Origin: Ashinkailepas kermadecensis
Taxonomy: Eukaryota; Arthropoda; Thecostraca; Neolepadidae
Assembly (NCBI GenBank): GCA_034440615.1
Contig: JAOTOM010005129.1
Location: forward strand, 734,001 to 798,000
DNA length: 64,000 nt
Direction: 5' to 3'
Part shown: in pieces, positions 13,081 through 25,816 of the stretch
Position numbering within the stretch: the stretch's first letter is position 1
Layout: each line of letters opens with the position of its first letter
Made by a program: the position numbers and the translations under genes
Notes under the pieces: generated by a model
Databases searched by the model: none
The model's input: the letters and a program-made list of their open reading frames with translations, nothing else
What the model was told of the DNA's origin: nothing

Positions 13081-13240
13081 TTGGTTGGTTATTGGTTTTA
13101 CGACACGTCGACCGTTGAGTCATATAGCGTCGCCAATCTCTCACACCGATTGGTCGCGGGCGAAGAGTAGCGACAGGTGAGACTCGAACCCACAATCTTT
13201 CGATTGTGAGACGAGCATCTTACCCCTAGACCACTCGTCC
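13081..13240 (-). mobile_element. tRNA-derived SINE, copy 1
   Basis: Read on the minus strand from 13240, it has a tRNA-like head with an A-box-like TGGTCTAGGGGTAAGATGC (13215-13233) and a B box GGTTCGAGTC (13181-13190). A non-tRNA body follows that ends GTCGTAAAACCAAT. The head resembles a valine-type tRNA, but the 3' acceptor strand does not pair with the 5' strand and the body is shared with 22731-22905. It is therefore a SINE rather than a tRNA gene. The sequence shared with the other copy includes TCACCTGTCGCT and TCTTCGCCC. Confidence 0.75.
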
Positions 13241-14029
13241 TCTCTACTATTTTCTTGCCGTTCCTTTTACAACCGTCTCACTTTATTCATTATTCTGATC
13301 TTTATTAGTTGTATTATTCTGAAGAACATACTAATAATATTCCCATTTAGTATCACTCATAATGGTCTTGCTGCCAGTATTGCTATCATTTCTTCTATTC
13401 GAAGTCGTTGGCAGAAACATTTAACGCATCCAGCTTTGATGCTTCTTTTTCTGCTTTAATTTCAGTTCACAAACAACAAATGTTAGACAACGGACAGAAT
13501 AGGCTGTTAAAAGCCAAGTACTGGCTATATCAGCTATTTCTGTGCTCTGGTCTACATATCGTACTATCTATTAAATTATAGTTAGAGCTGTTCTACCAGG
13601 AATCATAAAGTACGCTGAACTATGTACATGGGTGTAGATACTGTGGGGGCAGGCAACGATACCTCGAACTTGAAAGTTGGGAGGGCAGTGCCTACTCAAC
13701 TTTCAGTACATGCTTGATGTTGTCGGTTGGCAATTTTTGTAATGTCTGTCTAAAAATATTGTGGTCGGGGCCCGGTTAGTTTTAGATGGCATACTTTGGC
13801 ATAGCTTCTATTATGCTCATCTGGATGCGCAACATGGTAGAGCTTATGTTTCTCTATCCCCACTGCAGTCTTCATGGCGAAGTCTTGTCTTTTTAAACGC
13901 AGCAAAAAGGAAAGATGTGTCAATGTAGAAAAGTATGTAGGATTGGGTCTTCCGCATACTGGGACGGTATCTTCTTGTGATTAGGTTAAGTAAACATTTC
14001 ATGTCCTAGCTGGTATTTAGCGTTCCCTA
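13241..14029. other. No gene seen
   Basis: AT-leaning unique-looking sequence with no supportable frame. Confidence 0.6.
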
Positions 14030-14375
14030 AAAAAAACAATTCCTCGAAAAATCGCGCTGTAACTCCCAAAAACACGCTCGGTTTCCAAACAAAAGGGCGC
14101 CGGACTCGAACAACCGTGATAGAGCCCCGAAAAGACCTTGCTGGGACCCAAACAAATTACGCCGTGGTCTCCAAAATCGTACCGGGGCCCACACAATTCC
14201 TCATGATTCTGAGAAATTACACCCTGGCTTTAAAAAAAATGCACCGGGTCCCAGAATACTTTGGTCTGGAACAATACATATTATCCAAGAGGATCCTCGA
14301 AATTTCGAGACCGGCTCCGAAAAAAAATGCGTTGAGGCTCCAAAAAATCGCTGCACTGAACCAAAAGAAGCGCGT
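14030..14375 (-). repeat. GGGCCC / GTGATTTTC degenerate repeat family, array B (inverted)
   Basis: On the plus strand the units read as GGGACCCAAACAAATTACGC, CTCCAAAATCGTACCGGGG and similar, spaced about 19-23 bp. Their reverse complement is the pattern of arrays A and C. This is an inverted, more decayed array. Confidence 0.6.
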
Positions 14376-17332
14376 CTGATGAGGGCCGGCTCAAGGGTGA
14401 GGGGCCCTCCAATGTTGGTGTCCCGACTGAACGTGTGGAGCAGCACCTGCCGGTGCGCGTCTACTATCGCACACGCCACGGCCCGCGTCCAAGTGAGGAG
14501 ATTGGAGTCATTGGACCAAAGTTTGGAGTATGTCAGTTTAGGTTTTATAGGCTTTTGAATGGTTCGTTTTTTTCCCGATTAGCAGACGTGTGGTGCATAT
14601 TTTATGAGGGGGCACTTACTCTCACCTCGCAAGGTACTACTGCCATATTCGCCACCAATAGTGCTCGTTTGTCACTTTATAGTCAGGAGTTATATTGTTT
14701 CACAAAATTACCGATGTTTTGAGTTTCAGTCATGATCACGGTATATGAGCACTTGATTATGACGGAAAACCGAAACGTGGGTAACTTAGTGAAATTATAG
14801 AACCTTTCATTCAAACACCTTTTCCATGGTTATGAAGGCCATGCAAATGTTATTTTCCTTCCAACTATGCTTGGATTGCACTTCGCTACTTAAGCACATA
14901 TTCAGTGAATGAGGTCATGTCCCTCCAAACTGAACTAGTAGGAGAGACCGGGCAAGACTAGTTTACCCATTCACGAAGAGCCAGAACCTCCCCTGGATGC
15001 ATATATTTTCATAGTTAAAACGTTACCGGCATCTCAGATGCCGTCGAAAATCACAAACATTGTTCCGTTTAACTTGATTTTTTATCACCGTAGCCAAGTC
15101 TCAATCCTAGCAGATTACGTATGTGACCTATCAGTACTTGTAAAGCATTATTGAACCTTAAATTGAACTTGCTCCCCAACGCAGTTTGAATTTTACCATA
15201 GCACGCTTAGCTCCGAAGACCATGGAGTGTGTTTGATCTCTTTTGCGAACGGCGCTACCCAAGAATGCTAGTAATGCAAGGGTTAAAATCGGCCCCTACA
15301 CTACCCAATTTCAAGTTGGTGGAGCAATGCCTTTGCTCTCAATGTTCGGTGTATGTGAATAGTCCCACACAATTTAGCTTTCAGAACTTAAAATACGGCG
15401 ATTCCGAAATCCAGTCAGGTTCGGATATGGGTGGGCTATTTTGGTCTGAATCTCAATTGTTCTTACAACTTTTTCAACACATATACACCAATGACTATGC
15501 CGTCTTAGCTGTTGGTTGAAAATTTGAGACAAGGTGTTGACCTATTTACGAGCATTTGCACTCTACATGAAGTAGATCACAATCAGCGGCGTTGTGAATA
15601 TATTTCCGTGGCGTATCCAGGTGAGCATGGAACAACATATGTGACTGTGCGATGAACATTTGATTGCACCACAATTACTGTATCTGCACCAAGGAGATGT
15701 TACGTCAATACGTTTAGAATAGCGCTGCGTACCGATTGAGCTTGATTTAAAGAGCAACCTAAATAGTGTTCCCAGCATTTTAATCTTTCAAACAAAACTA
15801 TGCAAGTTAGCATTCGTTGTGACCACCGGCATTGGTGGAACAGTGGCGTGACCCATCCATCCAAACACCGTACACTTCGCGTGACCTCTGGCGGCTTATA
15901 GCATCACGCTCTGTCGGCCATGCATCATTTGCAGTGGGTGTCCGCTGCTACGTGTCGTTGATGTTGGACGGCTGAATGGCATCATTGTCCGCAGTGATCC
16001 ACTGCTAACATCTATGCGGCGACATCAGCAATGTCCGGGTAAGTCTCATTGTCAAGTAAAGCCTCTGACTGGCGTGTCACACGTGCAGTGGCTGGCTGGA
16101 TGTTGTCGAACGGTGTGGGTATTGGGATGGATACTGAGAGCACTGAAGAGACAGATGCTGATGCATCAGACAGATGCCTATACACGGCACAAAGCACACG
16201 TTTCCAAGGAATGGTCCGATGGCTGAACCCATCGTTAACGGGGTTGGGGGGGATTTACGGTGGGGAGATTTACGCCTCCTGCCGCTTTTTTACCGATAGC
16301 TGAGGGGCTAAGTGGTTCAACGTCTTTAAGTTTCACAACCCCTTTCGGTCGTTCACTCTACGTGTTGCGCGGAAAATTCGGATTGGTGGGTCGGATGTAT
16401 CGGATTAGTGGGTCGGACATATTGGATTAGTAGGTCAGAAGCATTGTGAATCGAATTGTGTTTGGCTATCACCCATCACATATTTATATACTTCGGGTAC
16501 TTCTTTCAGCTACCTCGGATACTTCTTTCAGCGGTGACGCCCAAGACACATTGCCAACAGCATAGCAAAATATGCCAATCAGGGAATGATGTTGGCCACG
16601 AATTGGTGGCGTGTTGTTTGTGTATGCAAAGACCTTGCAGCAATGCTAAAAACTGGCAATAATGTCAGTGTGAATGGCAACATTAAGGCCGCAGAAGTTG
16701 CGGTCGCTGGCGGCGTTTGGGGAGCTGTAGCTTGCTGACCACAATTGCCGGTTTCGTTGTTTTCAGATGCATCTTGAAAAATTTATTGGCGTTCCTGTGC
16801 GTGCGTCCAATTGCAGTATATCTAAAACTTCCGCAAGCGTAGACAAACAGAGTTGTTTACTCCGACTCTCTTCGTTGGAACCAGGCTACCATCTCAGGTT
16901 ACAAAGGAACATTAGACAAATGAAAAACATGAGCAGGAAGGAAGCCAGCGTCTATCTGTTTATGACATGGCTATGACATATACATGACGAGTTATTAGAC
17001 CAAAGGAACGTTTCCAAGTTGCTCAAATATATTCAGCACTTTATGGAACTAGACTGCAACTGTCACGTCACTAATGAACTGTATGATTATCCGACCAAAC
17101 AATTACATGCCTATAAAGTAACAGCAGATCTTATGCACTTCGAAATGTGAAATGCAAGCAAGGAAATTGAAATGTAAGCGATAAAAAGCGAACAGCTGAT
17201 AGCCTATGAGTGGCGGATTGTGGATGACTGGGAGAGCGGTAGGTACGAGATCACGCTGGTATTCACACAAAGCTCTAATGCACTGGCACTCTTACCACAG
17301 AGCAGTGGCACGACTCTTCCGAAATTGCGTGC
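14376..17332. other. No gene seen; one 22-bp x3 repeat
   Basis: Mixed sequence without a convincing gene. At 16378-16443 a 22-bp unit containing GGATTAGTGGGTCGGA is repeated three times with substitutions. Confidence 0.55.
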
Positions 17333-17962
17333 TGCGGAATGTTAGTGTTGTGAACTGTGCTGACCATGCCATGCGTAACATACCGCGACGGTGCCGCCGG
17401 TCCGGACACGATGCGGAATGTTAGTGTTGTGAACTGTGCTGACCATGCTGTGCGTAACATACCGCGACGGTGCCGCCGGTCCGGACACGATGCGGAATGT
17501 TAGTGTTGTGAACTGTGCTGACCATGCCATGCGTAACATACCGCGACGGTGCCGCCGGTCCGGACACGATGCGGAATGTTAGTGTTGTGAACTGTGCTGA
17601 CCATGCTGTGCGTAACATACCGCGACGGTGCCGCCGGTCCGGACACGATGCGGAATGTTAGTGTTGTGAACTGTGCTGACCATGCCATGCGTAACATACC
17701 GCGACGGTGCCGCCGGTCCGGACACGATGCGGAATGTTAGTGTTGTGAACTGTGCTGACCATGCCATGCGTAACATACCGCGACGGTGCCGCCGGTCCGG
17801 ACACGATGCGGAATGTTAGTGTTGTGAACTCTGCTGACCATGCTATGCGTAACATACCGCGACGGTGCCGCCGGTCCGGACACGATGCGGAATGTTAGTG
17901 TTGTGAACTGTGCTGACCATGCCATGCGTAACATACCGCGACGGTGCCGCCGGTCCGGATGC
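17333..17962. repeat. 79-bp minisatellite, about 8 copies
   Basis: Each unit contains TGCGGAATGTTAGTGTTGTG, GTGCTGACCATG, GCGTAACATACCGCGACGG and TGCCGCCGGTCCGGACACGA. Copies are almost identical. A variable dinucleotide (GCCATGCG versus GCTGTGCG) alternates between copies 1-4. The repeated 65-codon minus-strand frames spaced 79 bp apart are artefacts. Confidence 0.96.
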
Positions 17963-18272
17963 GATGACTGGCGTCAGCTGGCGGTCTGACCGGTGACATG
18001 TGTGTACCCAATCGTCCCTGACACGGCCATGGCTGATCACACCAGATTCGCCGCGCCACATCCGCCGTCCACTCGGTCCGATAGGGAGCGTCTGCGACGT
18101 GCATTACGCAATATCTCAGTTGTTCGGCGTCATTGCTCTCGGCTGCAGGCCACAATGTCGGCGACCCGGTCCATTGGAGCGACGCGAATCAGCTGAGCTT
18201 GACCACCGGTCCCCCCCCCCAACACACACTCGCGGCGGATAGGGGACGGTGGGCCTGTCGCGCCACCAGAGC
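17963..18272. other. GC-rich spacer between two minisatellites
   Basis: No gene seen. The sequence is rich in CpG, like the arrays on both sides. Confidence 0.5.
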
Positions 18273-18836
18273 GTACCACCAGGGGGCGGACACGGAGACC
18301 TGATGAGGAGAGGAGCAGAAGGAGCCGGGCGGGCTGGTACACCGAATAAGGTCGACCGTCGGCCTTGTACCACCAGGGGGCGGACACGGAGACCTGATGA
18401 GGAGAGGAGCAGAAGGAGCCGGGCGGGCTGGTACACCGAATAAGGTGGACCGTCGGCCTTGTACCACCAGGGGGCGGACACGGAGACCTGATGAGGAGAG
18501 GAGCAGAAGGGGCCGGGCGGGCTGGTACACCGAATAAGGTCGACCGTCGGCCTTGTACCACCAGGGGGCGGACACGGAGACCTGATGAGGAGAGGAGCAG
18601 AAGGAGCCGGGCGGGCTGGTACACCGAATAAGGTCGACCGTCGGCCTTGTACCACCAGGGGCGGACACGGAGACCTGATGAGGAGAGGAGCAGAAGGAGC
18701 CGGGCGGGCTGGTACACCGAATAAGGTCGACCGTCGGCCTTGTACCACCAGGGGGCGGACACGGAGACCTGATGAGGAGAGGAGCAGAAGGAGCCGGGCG
18801 GGCTGGTACACCGAATAAGGTCGACCGTCGGCCTTG
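18273..18836. repeat. 94-bp GC-rich minisatellite, 6 copies
   Basis: Units start at 18273, 18367, 18461, 18555, 18649 and 18742. Each contains GTACCACCAGGGGGCGGACA, GAGGAGAGGAGCAGAAGG and GGGCGGGCTGGTACACCG. The fifth unit lacks one G and is 93 bp. Minus-strand open frames of 260-280 codons across the array are stop-free repeat artefacts. Confidence 0.96.
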
Positions 18837-19394
18837 TCGCAAGCTGATGAGAAGGCCGAACTCGTTGGATCCGCAGACAGCAGCGGTGAAACATCTTCCC
18901 GCGCTGGCACAGTCGTGCAGTCGCTGGCACTGGACGTCACGTGGTGGCGGTTGAGCCGCCTTTCCTGCCACTCGCTTAGCCGTCTTGAGGCGCCACTGCT
19001 CCTCAGCGTACCATGGACGCATGCCTACCACGGACCCGGCGTACCATGGTGACGAGGAAACATGCGTCCAGGCGACGTCAACCCTGGAGTAGTCTTGCTT
19101 CTGATAGGCAATGCAATGCTCGTGAACGCACCGAGCCCTGAAGGAAACCGTTCGCCATCTGCTCTGCTTTTGTGCAGCCTAATGTATATGCCACTTGTTT
19201 TGCGTATGCTTCGAGAATCAGCTTTTGGCGACCAAAACGTGTGCGCCGTCCATAGTTCGTTGATTTCTACCTCTGAGAGAGCTGGAGACCACATTCGGGA
19301 GAGATTTCTCTCCATTTGAGGAGCCTTTCCTTCAAGTACATGCAACATTCTACCTTTATATGTGTGTATGAGTGTCGATTCAGTACGTTTTTGA
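18837..19394. other. No gene seen
   Basis: GC-rich near the array, then mixed. A minus-strand open frame of 192 codons (19025-19603) has no recognisable motif and overlaps a dispersed repeat. Confidence 0.5.
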
Positions 19395-19555
19395 GCATCT
19401 CTTATCCGATGTTGGCTTGCTTCCCCACCCTCTCCCCCCCCCCCCAAAAAAAAAGACCTTATCGGTGGGCCCCAATCGATTTCTGCCCTCCCATTGGTGC
19501 CATGTATCCCCCAAAAATTATTTTCACAAATTGACGACCCTGTTCTGTGTGTGCC
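19395..19555 (+). repeat. Dispersed repeat with CCCATTG core, copy 3 of 3 (partial)
   Basis: It shares the right-hand blocks with 2040-2265 and 9220-9415: CAATCGATTTCTGCC, CCCATTGGTGCCATGTAT, CCCCCAAAAATTATTTTCAC and GACGACCCTG. A C run and an A run mark the left side. Confidence 0.65.
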
Positions 19556-22500
19556 AACAGGACAGAAAGCATCCATGAAGTTATTCAAATGCACTGACAC
19601 CAAGCGCTCTCATCACTTGGGTCCCGCCACTAATCAATGGCAGGTCCCCGCCGGATCTTCGTCGAAGGTGTAGCGGCGACAGACCTGCCACACCGTGAAG
19701 GTCCTGTTATGTCGAGTTCCAGTCGCCCCACCCTCTAGTAAATGCAGGCAGGTTGACATCGCACACTCGAATTAAGTGAGCATGGTTATCCTGTAATGCT
19801 CTGCAAACACCCGGCGTTGATGAAATTCTGGCGTGAGTGTCTGTAAAAGCGTGTTAGATCTGCCACAATTTCATCAGGGTAATTGCCTGCCTTGAGTGTT
19901 CAAGTTTCTGGTTGTGCAATGTGTTGGTGTGATGGGGATGGAGCACTCCGGTGCCTGGTGTAACTGGTGATGCTGCAATAACCGATGATCTTGCATCACA
20001 TCTATATCAAACCATGCGAAGAGCTGAAGTCAGAAGCGTCTTCCTCAGGGACCTATTACAAAGAACCTATTTCGGATGGACCAGCGTTTACAATGATAAC
20101 TAGAATGTTGTGAAAAAAGCACAAGGATGCAAATTTGGCAATCTGACAACTAAAAATTGTGCAACGAAAGTCGTGATGATCTTCCCCGCAGCAGCTGTCC
20201 AAAATTAACGCAGAAGTAAACTATATGTTCTTCCTTTTCTCTTTCTTTATTTTATTAAGAGACCAGCATTTTGTTTAAGCCCATCGAAAACCGTGAGAAA
20301 ACAGGTTGAGGAAAATGTTTACACAAGCGTATGCCGACTTTTCTTCAGCGATGCCATAACCGCTATGTACACTGCTCTTTCTTGACAGTGTATTGCCATT
20401 CATCATGCACATCGTCTCTCATGAGCACGCAATCACACCTTCGCTCCATCACGGTTCACAGCATCGTCAGTCATCTCACATTATCGTACATGTTTGGCAG
20501 ATTCCAAGTTGTTATTCTCTTAACCAATGACAATGCTCAAAATTAAATGAGCATTCTGTTCAGATTTGTTGTTAATATTTAGTTCTTACGGGTGACACGT
20601 AAGACGAAAGCTACAATGCAACTGGGATAGATTACATGATGAACCAGATTGACCCGATGTTGCTATCTTGGCCCAGCAGTTGCGAATAATTATGTTTCAG
20701 CCGCCAGGTGAGTGACCGTTCGTAATTGCATTAATCCTATTTCTGTGAGCTATTTCAGGCATATTCGCATGCGGAAAGTGATATGGCGGATTCCACCCGG
20801 GGAGTTAGAACATTTGCTGCCCGATCTCCCCAACGTGGGCAGCAGCGGATTTAGGACGGAACCCCAGCTGTTAGGAGATAAGCTTCCCTTATTCAGTACG
20901 AGTCACGTGATTTGCCTGCCATGTACACTTTATTATTTACAACATTTGAAGTTGGCCAAAGTCAGATGCAGGTATGATATATAATGCGGATTTATGTTGT
21001 TAATTTTCTTCCCGGATTAAATCTTGGAATCATCATCAGATATGGTATTTTAGTATGAAAATACCTGCGAAAATGACATGTTAGTTCAATGCAGAGTCAG
21101 GGATGAATATTGGGGTACCTTGAAAATAGGATGAAAATGTGCCGACTCATTTCGAGGCCCAGGCATTTTGCATCTAATCACATGTATTTACCTTCCTGAA
21201 ATCCCAAATTTTGGCATCCTGACTACACCGGTCACGATAATTGTAGGTCTGAACTTCGGTTCATCAAACATCAAGACTAATCGGGTACCTCCAGGCGCTA
21301 CCTTTGACGGCAGCAGCTAAAATTGTCCGTGTGCCCGTAGGCATTCTTCTCTGAAGCCACCCTACATCACACAAGCTTTCTAAGGTTCTAAATTATGTGC
21401 GTATTGATTATGTCTACAATAGTTCACACGTTGCATTCGAAGTACACCGTTTCATAAAATGAGTCCCACTGTGTTCTCCCTGAACATGCCACATATGACA
21501 CACGACGAATATTCATGACTCGAGGCTAAACCGCATCACTGTTGTTTCCAAAGTCTCAAATCCTGGTCCAGCATTTAGCAGCAAGGCCTTTTGGTACTTC
21601 AGGCGAAATTAAAGTTCAGTCAGCTAAATACTTCATCCCCTGAGCAAATCTAACCTGCGTCCCTGACGGCTCCTGAGGCCGCACGGTGTGCAAGCAGTGT
21701 CACTGTCCATCTGCAGTCACCGCTTTATGTCATCAACACTTAGCACCTTTAATCACTTACGCTAAAGCGGCAGTTCGCATATCCCGAAATGCTAATGCTA
21801 ATAGCAATCTTAATCTATTGAGAATTGACAATAAAAGCGCCCTAATGGTGACCAACACCCCGCCCTCAGTTCACAGTGCGTCTAGCCATTTTGAGCGAAG
21901 GTGTCACATTTATCTGAGAAGATATCCGTCTCGTTCATTTCTATTCAGACTGAGAAACCATCAAGACAGTCGGCTCGAACCGTGACAAAGTCGTCAGCGA
22001 ATTCAGAGGCACTAAAACTGGCTACGAATGTAGTTTGTAGGCAAATCAGTTAGTCAGAATTCGGCCTCGTGTGGTAAAGGGCTGAGGTTTGATTTTTGTG
22101 GCATAAAGAATGTTCAGCCAGGGCTTATATAGACACTCCACGCGGAGTTCCGTGTATTCATGTGCGGAAGTGCATTCGTCCATTATTTGTCACGTATGCA
22201 CCTGTAATCGGATTCGTTGTAGGCGTCCTTTAGCACATTGTGGCATGAACATGTGGAAGCTTGCGTTAAAATGTTTGTATAGGCATGATGCAAAGAGTAT
22301 TGTTGTGGTTTTTAGGGCTTTGCCGCAGCTGGTTCTACTCGTGAACACTATTGGGTGTCGTGATGGCTTTCAATAAAGTGAAACTAGCATTGCACACTCA
22401 ATAAATCAGTTACTTGTAAATGTTTCACATATTTACATCAAATGTTTTGTGCTCAGATGTGTGGACTGGTTAATTATTTGCGGAGTCCAACAAAACGCGA

Positions 22501-22730
22501 CGATGACCATAGCCGAATATCCTCACATAACAAACACACTGTGGGAAATGCGACGGTCAGTTAGCTATGCCATTCACCTTTGCTGAAGCATTTTGATTAT
22601 AACTTATCACAGTTGTATGTTCCTAAGAAACTTGTCACAAAGTTCTTTGTTACGTCCTATTTTTTAATGAACATGTGCAATTAAATTCATATCAACACTT
22701 GCAACAATCGACAAAACGACATGGATAAAT
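19556..22730. other. No gene seen
   Basis: About 3.2 kb of unremarkable sequence. Scanning showed only short open frames with no recognisable domains. Confidence 0.55.
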
Positions 22731-22905
22731 GCGTGCGAGTAGTGTAGGGGAAAGGTTCCTGTCTCCTCACCGAAAGTGTGTGGGTTCAAGTCCCACCTGT
22801 CGCTGTTCTTCGCCCCCGCCACCAATCCATCCCCTATCTCTCACCAATTAGGGTGAGTAATTTGCGTCGCTATGTGACACAAAAGTCTGCGTCGTAAAAC
22901 CAATG
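22731..22905 (+). mobile_element. tRNA-derived SINE, copy 2
   Basis: Same family as 13081-13240. It has a tRNA-like head with a degenerate A box around TAGTGTAGGGGAAAGG and a B box GGTTCAAGTCC at 22783-22793. The body begins CACCTGTCGCT and ends GCGTCGTAAAACCAAT. The body contains an extra TCTCACCAATTAGGGTGAG stretch compared with copy 1. Target-site duplications were not determined. Confidence 0.75.
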
Positions 22906-24186
22906 ATCACCACCAGCATGAATAAGTATTAATCGTGCTAGTGGCGTAGGCAACACATGTTTGGCGCACCTTAAAATACCATACACCCCATCTATGAATA
23001 TTACACGGTCTCTTAATTCGCTTTGGAATAAGCTATGCAGCCCAACCCAGGATTTTGCTAATGCATGATGCGTGCGTGCACTGCATTTTTGAAGCCAGTT
23101 GTAATCTTCATTTTTGAAGCCAGTTGTAATCTTCCAGCCATGGCTTCATGAGAGCAGAGCTTGCTAATATTTGCAACAGTGAAGCGACATGTTGTTATGT
23201 TCTGCACCTTGGTGTTTTTTTTTCTCCCTGAATATGGTTTGCATGGTCTCTGAATAACGTCGTCAGGAGCTACACCAGCTCCGAGGTCCGGCAGCTACAT
23301 GTCCCTATGCAACGATTCGCTTTATGGTAAACATCCAGAGTAATCAACACTTGAGTAGCATTGCAACGAAAAAGGTATGCAAAGTAATCGAAGCCAGGGA
23401 CATGGAAGTTGTTCCGGCGCTCCTGTGGCAAGTTAATCTGCATTGCAAATTCCCACGACGCCGTCGCGCCGTACTAACGTGCCGTGTTCACGTGCCGTGC
23501 TGGGACCGCATGGCCTGATGGCACGTGGCAGGTCCGTGAGGGTCATCTAGTCCGCTGTATATGCCCGCTAAATAATGCATGGAGCCATCAGCTGGCCCGT
23601 CGCGTCCATTCACTCGACCCTGATTCGACACCGGCTGGCACAGAAGCCATCATGGAAGTGCATCACCCGACAAAATAGTCACCAGTAGCATTGGGCTCAC
23701 TGCACGCCATCTAACAGCAGTGTGTTGGAGGGGCGGGGGGATGAGAAGGTGCGAGGTACGCTGTGGAGGAAGCCAATAGACAACGGCGAGCAAAAACGGC
23801 CACCTGTTCCTCGACGTTTCCATACTCTGCACAGGGTAGTAGTACAAAGTAAGTTTATACAAAGTACCCAGCTTCATAGTCGCAGAACCCGCGGCCAAAT
23901 GGTATACTTTAGCCCTCCTGCGTGCTTTGTCAGAATAGATTCCGAGCGAATTACCACAAATGCGACCGATTTGCTTGTCAATATAATAGTCAGTCTGACA
24001 TTGTGTTGTAAAAGCATTGTCGGACCATGTAAGGTTACGGAGATATGGCAACATATTTATAGATTGATTTAGCTGCCAGAACAATCGTGTTCAATAGCAA
24101 GATTACCTTCTTCTTGGGATATTTACGGCTGCAATGAGACACTACGTGCGGTGACATATCTGTCTTATTTATTTATTCCTTTATAG
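22906..24186. other. No gene seen
   Basis: Mixed sequence. A 25-bp direct duplication containing TTTTTGAAGCCAGTTGTAAT lies at 23086-23135. An open frame on the minus strand (23650-24084) has no recognisable motif. Confidence 0.55.
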
Positions 24187-25362
24187 ACAGGCTACAGCGT
24201 GCCGACCTTGGACAGGCTACAGTGTGCCGACCCTGGACAGGCTACACTGTGCCGACCCTGGACAGGCTACAGTGTACCGACCCTAGACAGGCTACAGTGT
24301 GCCGACCCTAGACAGGCTACAGTGTGCCGACCCTGGACAGGCTACAGTGTGCCGACCCTGGACAGGCTACACTGTGCCGACCCTGGACAGGCTACAGTGT
24401 ACCGACCCTAGACAGGCTACAGTGTGCCGACCCTAGACAGGCTACAGTGTACCGACCCTGGACAGGCTACAGTGTGCCGACCCTGGACAGGCTACAGTGT
24501 ACCGACCCTGGACAGGCTACAGTGTGCCGACCCTGGACAGGCTACAGTGTGCCGACCCTGGACAGGCTACAGTGTACCGACCCTGGACAGGCTACAGTGT
24601 ACCGACCCTGGACAGGCTACAGTGTACCGACCCTGGACAGGCTACACTGTGCCGACCCTGGACAGGCCACAGTGTGCCGACCCTGGACAGGCTACAGTGT
24701 ACCGACCCTGGACAGGCTACAGTGTGCCGACCCTGGACAGGCTACAGTGTGCCGACCCTGGACAGGCTACAGTGTACCGACCCTGGACAGGCTACAGTGT
24801 GCCGACCCTGGACAGGCTACAGTGTACCGACCCTAGACAGGCTACAGTGTGCCGACCCTAGACAGGCTACAGTGTGCCGACCCTGGACAGGCTACAGTGT
24901 GCCGACCCTGGACAGGCTACAGTGTACCGACCCTGGACAGGCTACAGTGTACCGACCCTGGACAGGCTACAGTGTACCGACCCTGGACAGGCTACACTGT
25001 GCCGACCCTGGACAGGCCACAGTGTGCCGACCCTGGACAGGCTACAGTGTACCGACCCTGGACAGGCTACAGTGTACCGACCCTGGACAGGCTACAGTGT
25101 GCCGACCCTGGACAGGCCACAGTGTGCCGACCCTGGACAGGCTACAGTGTACCGACCCTGGACAGGCTACAGTGTACCGACCCTGGACAGGCTACAGTGT
25201 GCCGACCCTGGACAGGCTACAGTGTGCCGACCCTGGACAGGCTACAGTGTGCCGACCCTGGACAGGCTACAGTGTGCCGACCCTGGACAGGCTACAGTGT
25301 GCCGACCCTGGACAGGCTACAGTGTGCCGACCCTGGACAGGCCACAGTGTGCCGACCCTGGA
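24187..25362. repeat. 25-bp minisatellite, about 47 copies, upstream of NCS1
   Basis: Units contain GACAGGCTACAGTGT, then GCC or ACC, then GACCCTG. Variable positions (GTGCC/GTACC, CTGG/CTAG, CTACAG/CTACAC, GGCTAC/GGCCAC) mark a 350-bp higher-order repeat. Decayed units continue to about 25422. Because 25 leaves remainder 1 on division by 3, all three forward frames are open, giving spurious proteins up to 329 codons. Confidence 0.97.
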
Positions 25363-25369
25363 TGAGCAG

Positions 25370-25816
25370 CTGCAGTGCGCCGACCTTGAACGAGCTGCAG
25401 TGTGCCGGCCCTGGATAAGCCGCCCTGATGGGCTTCGGTGCGGCGGTGCCGGCGCGCAGAGACGCCGGTCGTCGGCTCGGCTGTGACGCTGCCGCAGTGG
25501 CGTCCTGGTGCCCGTCTCGAGCCGGTGTCAGTGTGGCTGACCTCACCGCTGACACCACTCGGCCACATCTGACCTGATCCGACCTCATCCGGCCTCACCC
25601 GGCCACGGCTGGTCCCTGCTGAGTCCACCCGGCCACCCGCCCCTCGCACGTGCACACCGCCTCCTCCCGGACTCCCCAGACACCGGTGTCGGTACGGTGA
25701 GTGGGGTGCACTGCGCCTCTGTTCCTGTCTGCTCCCGTGTCTGACCCGGTCTGCCAGTGGTGTCTGCCGTACCGACCGTCTGCTGCCGGCCACCAAACGA
25801 CACCCGCGCCGTAAAC
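25370..25816 (+). promoter_or_regulatory. GC-rich, CpG-rich promoter / 5' UTR region of NCS1
   Basis: This stretch between the 25-bp array and the NCS1 start codon is clearly GC-rich with frequent CpG, unlike most of the window. It has no TATA-like box at a sensible place, which fits a CpG-type promoter. GGTGAGTGG near 25697 could be a splice donor of an upstream non-coding exon. The transcription start cannot be placed from sequence alone. Confidence 0.55.

Noticed and set aside
13170..13240. A genuine tRNA gene (valine-like)
   Set aside because: The acceptor stem does not pair and the same head-plus-body occurs at 22731-22905, so it is a SINE.
18116..19031. Three overlapping minus-strand open frames of 266-280 codons
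   Set aside because: All three arise from the same 94-bp tandem repeat read in different frames.
23650..24084. Minus-strand open frame of 144 codons
   Set aside because: No recognisable motif, no codon or splice support; probably chance.
24187..25486. Long open frames (up to 329 codons) reading PTLDRLQCADPGQAT-type repeats
   Set aside because: They are translations of the 25-bp minisatellite, equally open in all forward frames; no start context or splice evidence.
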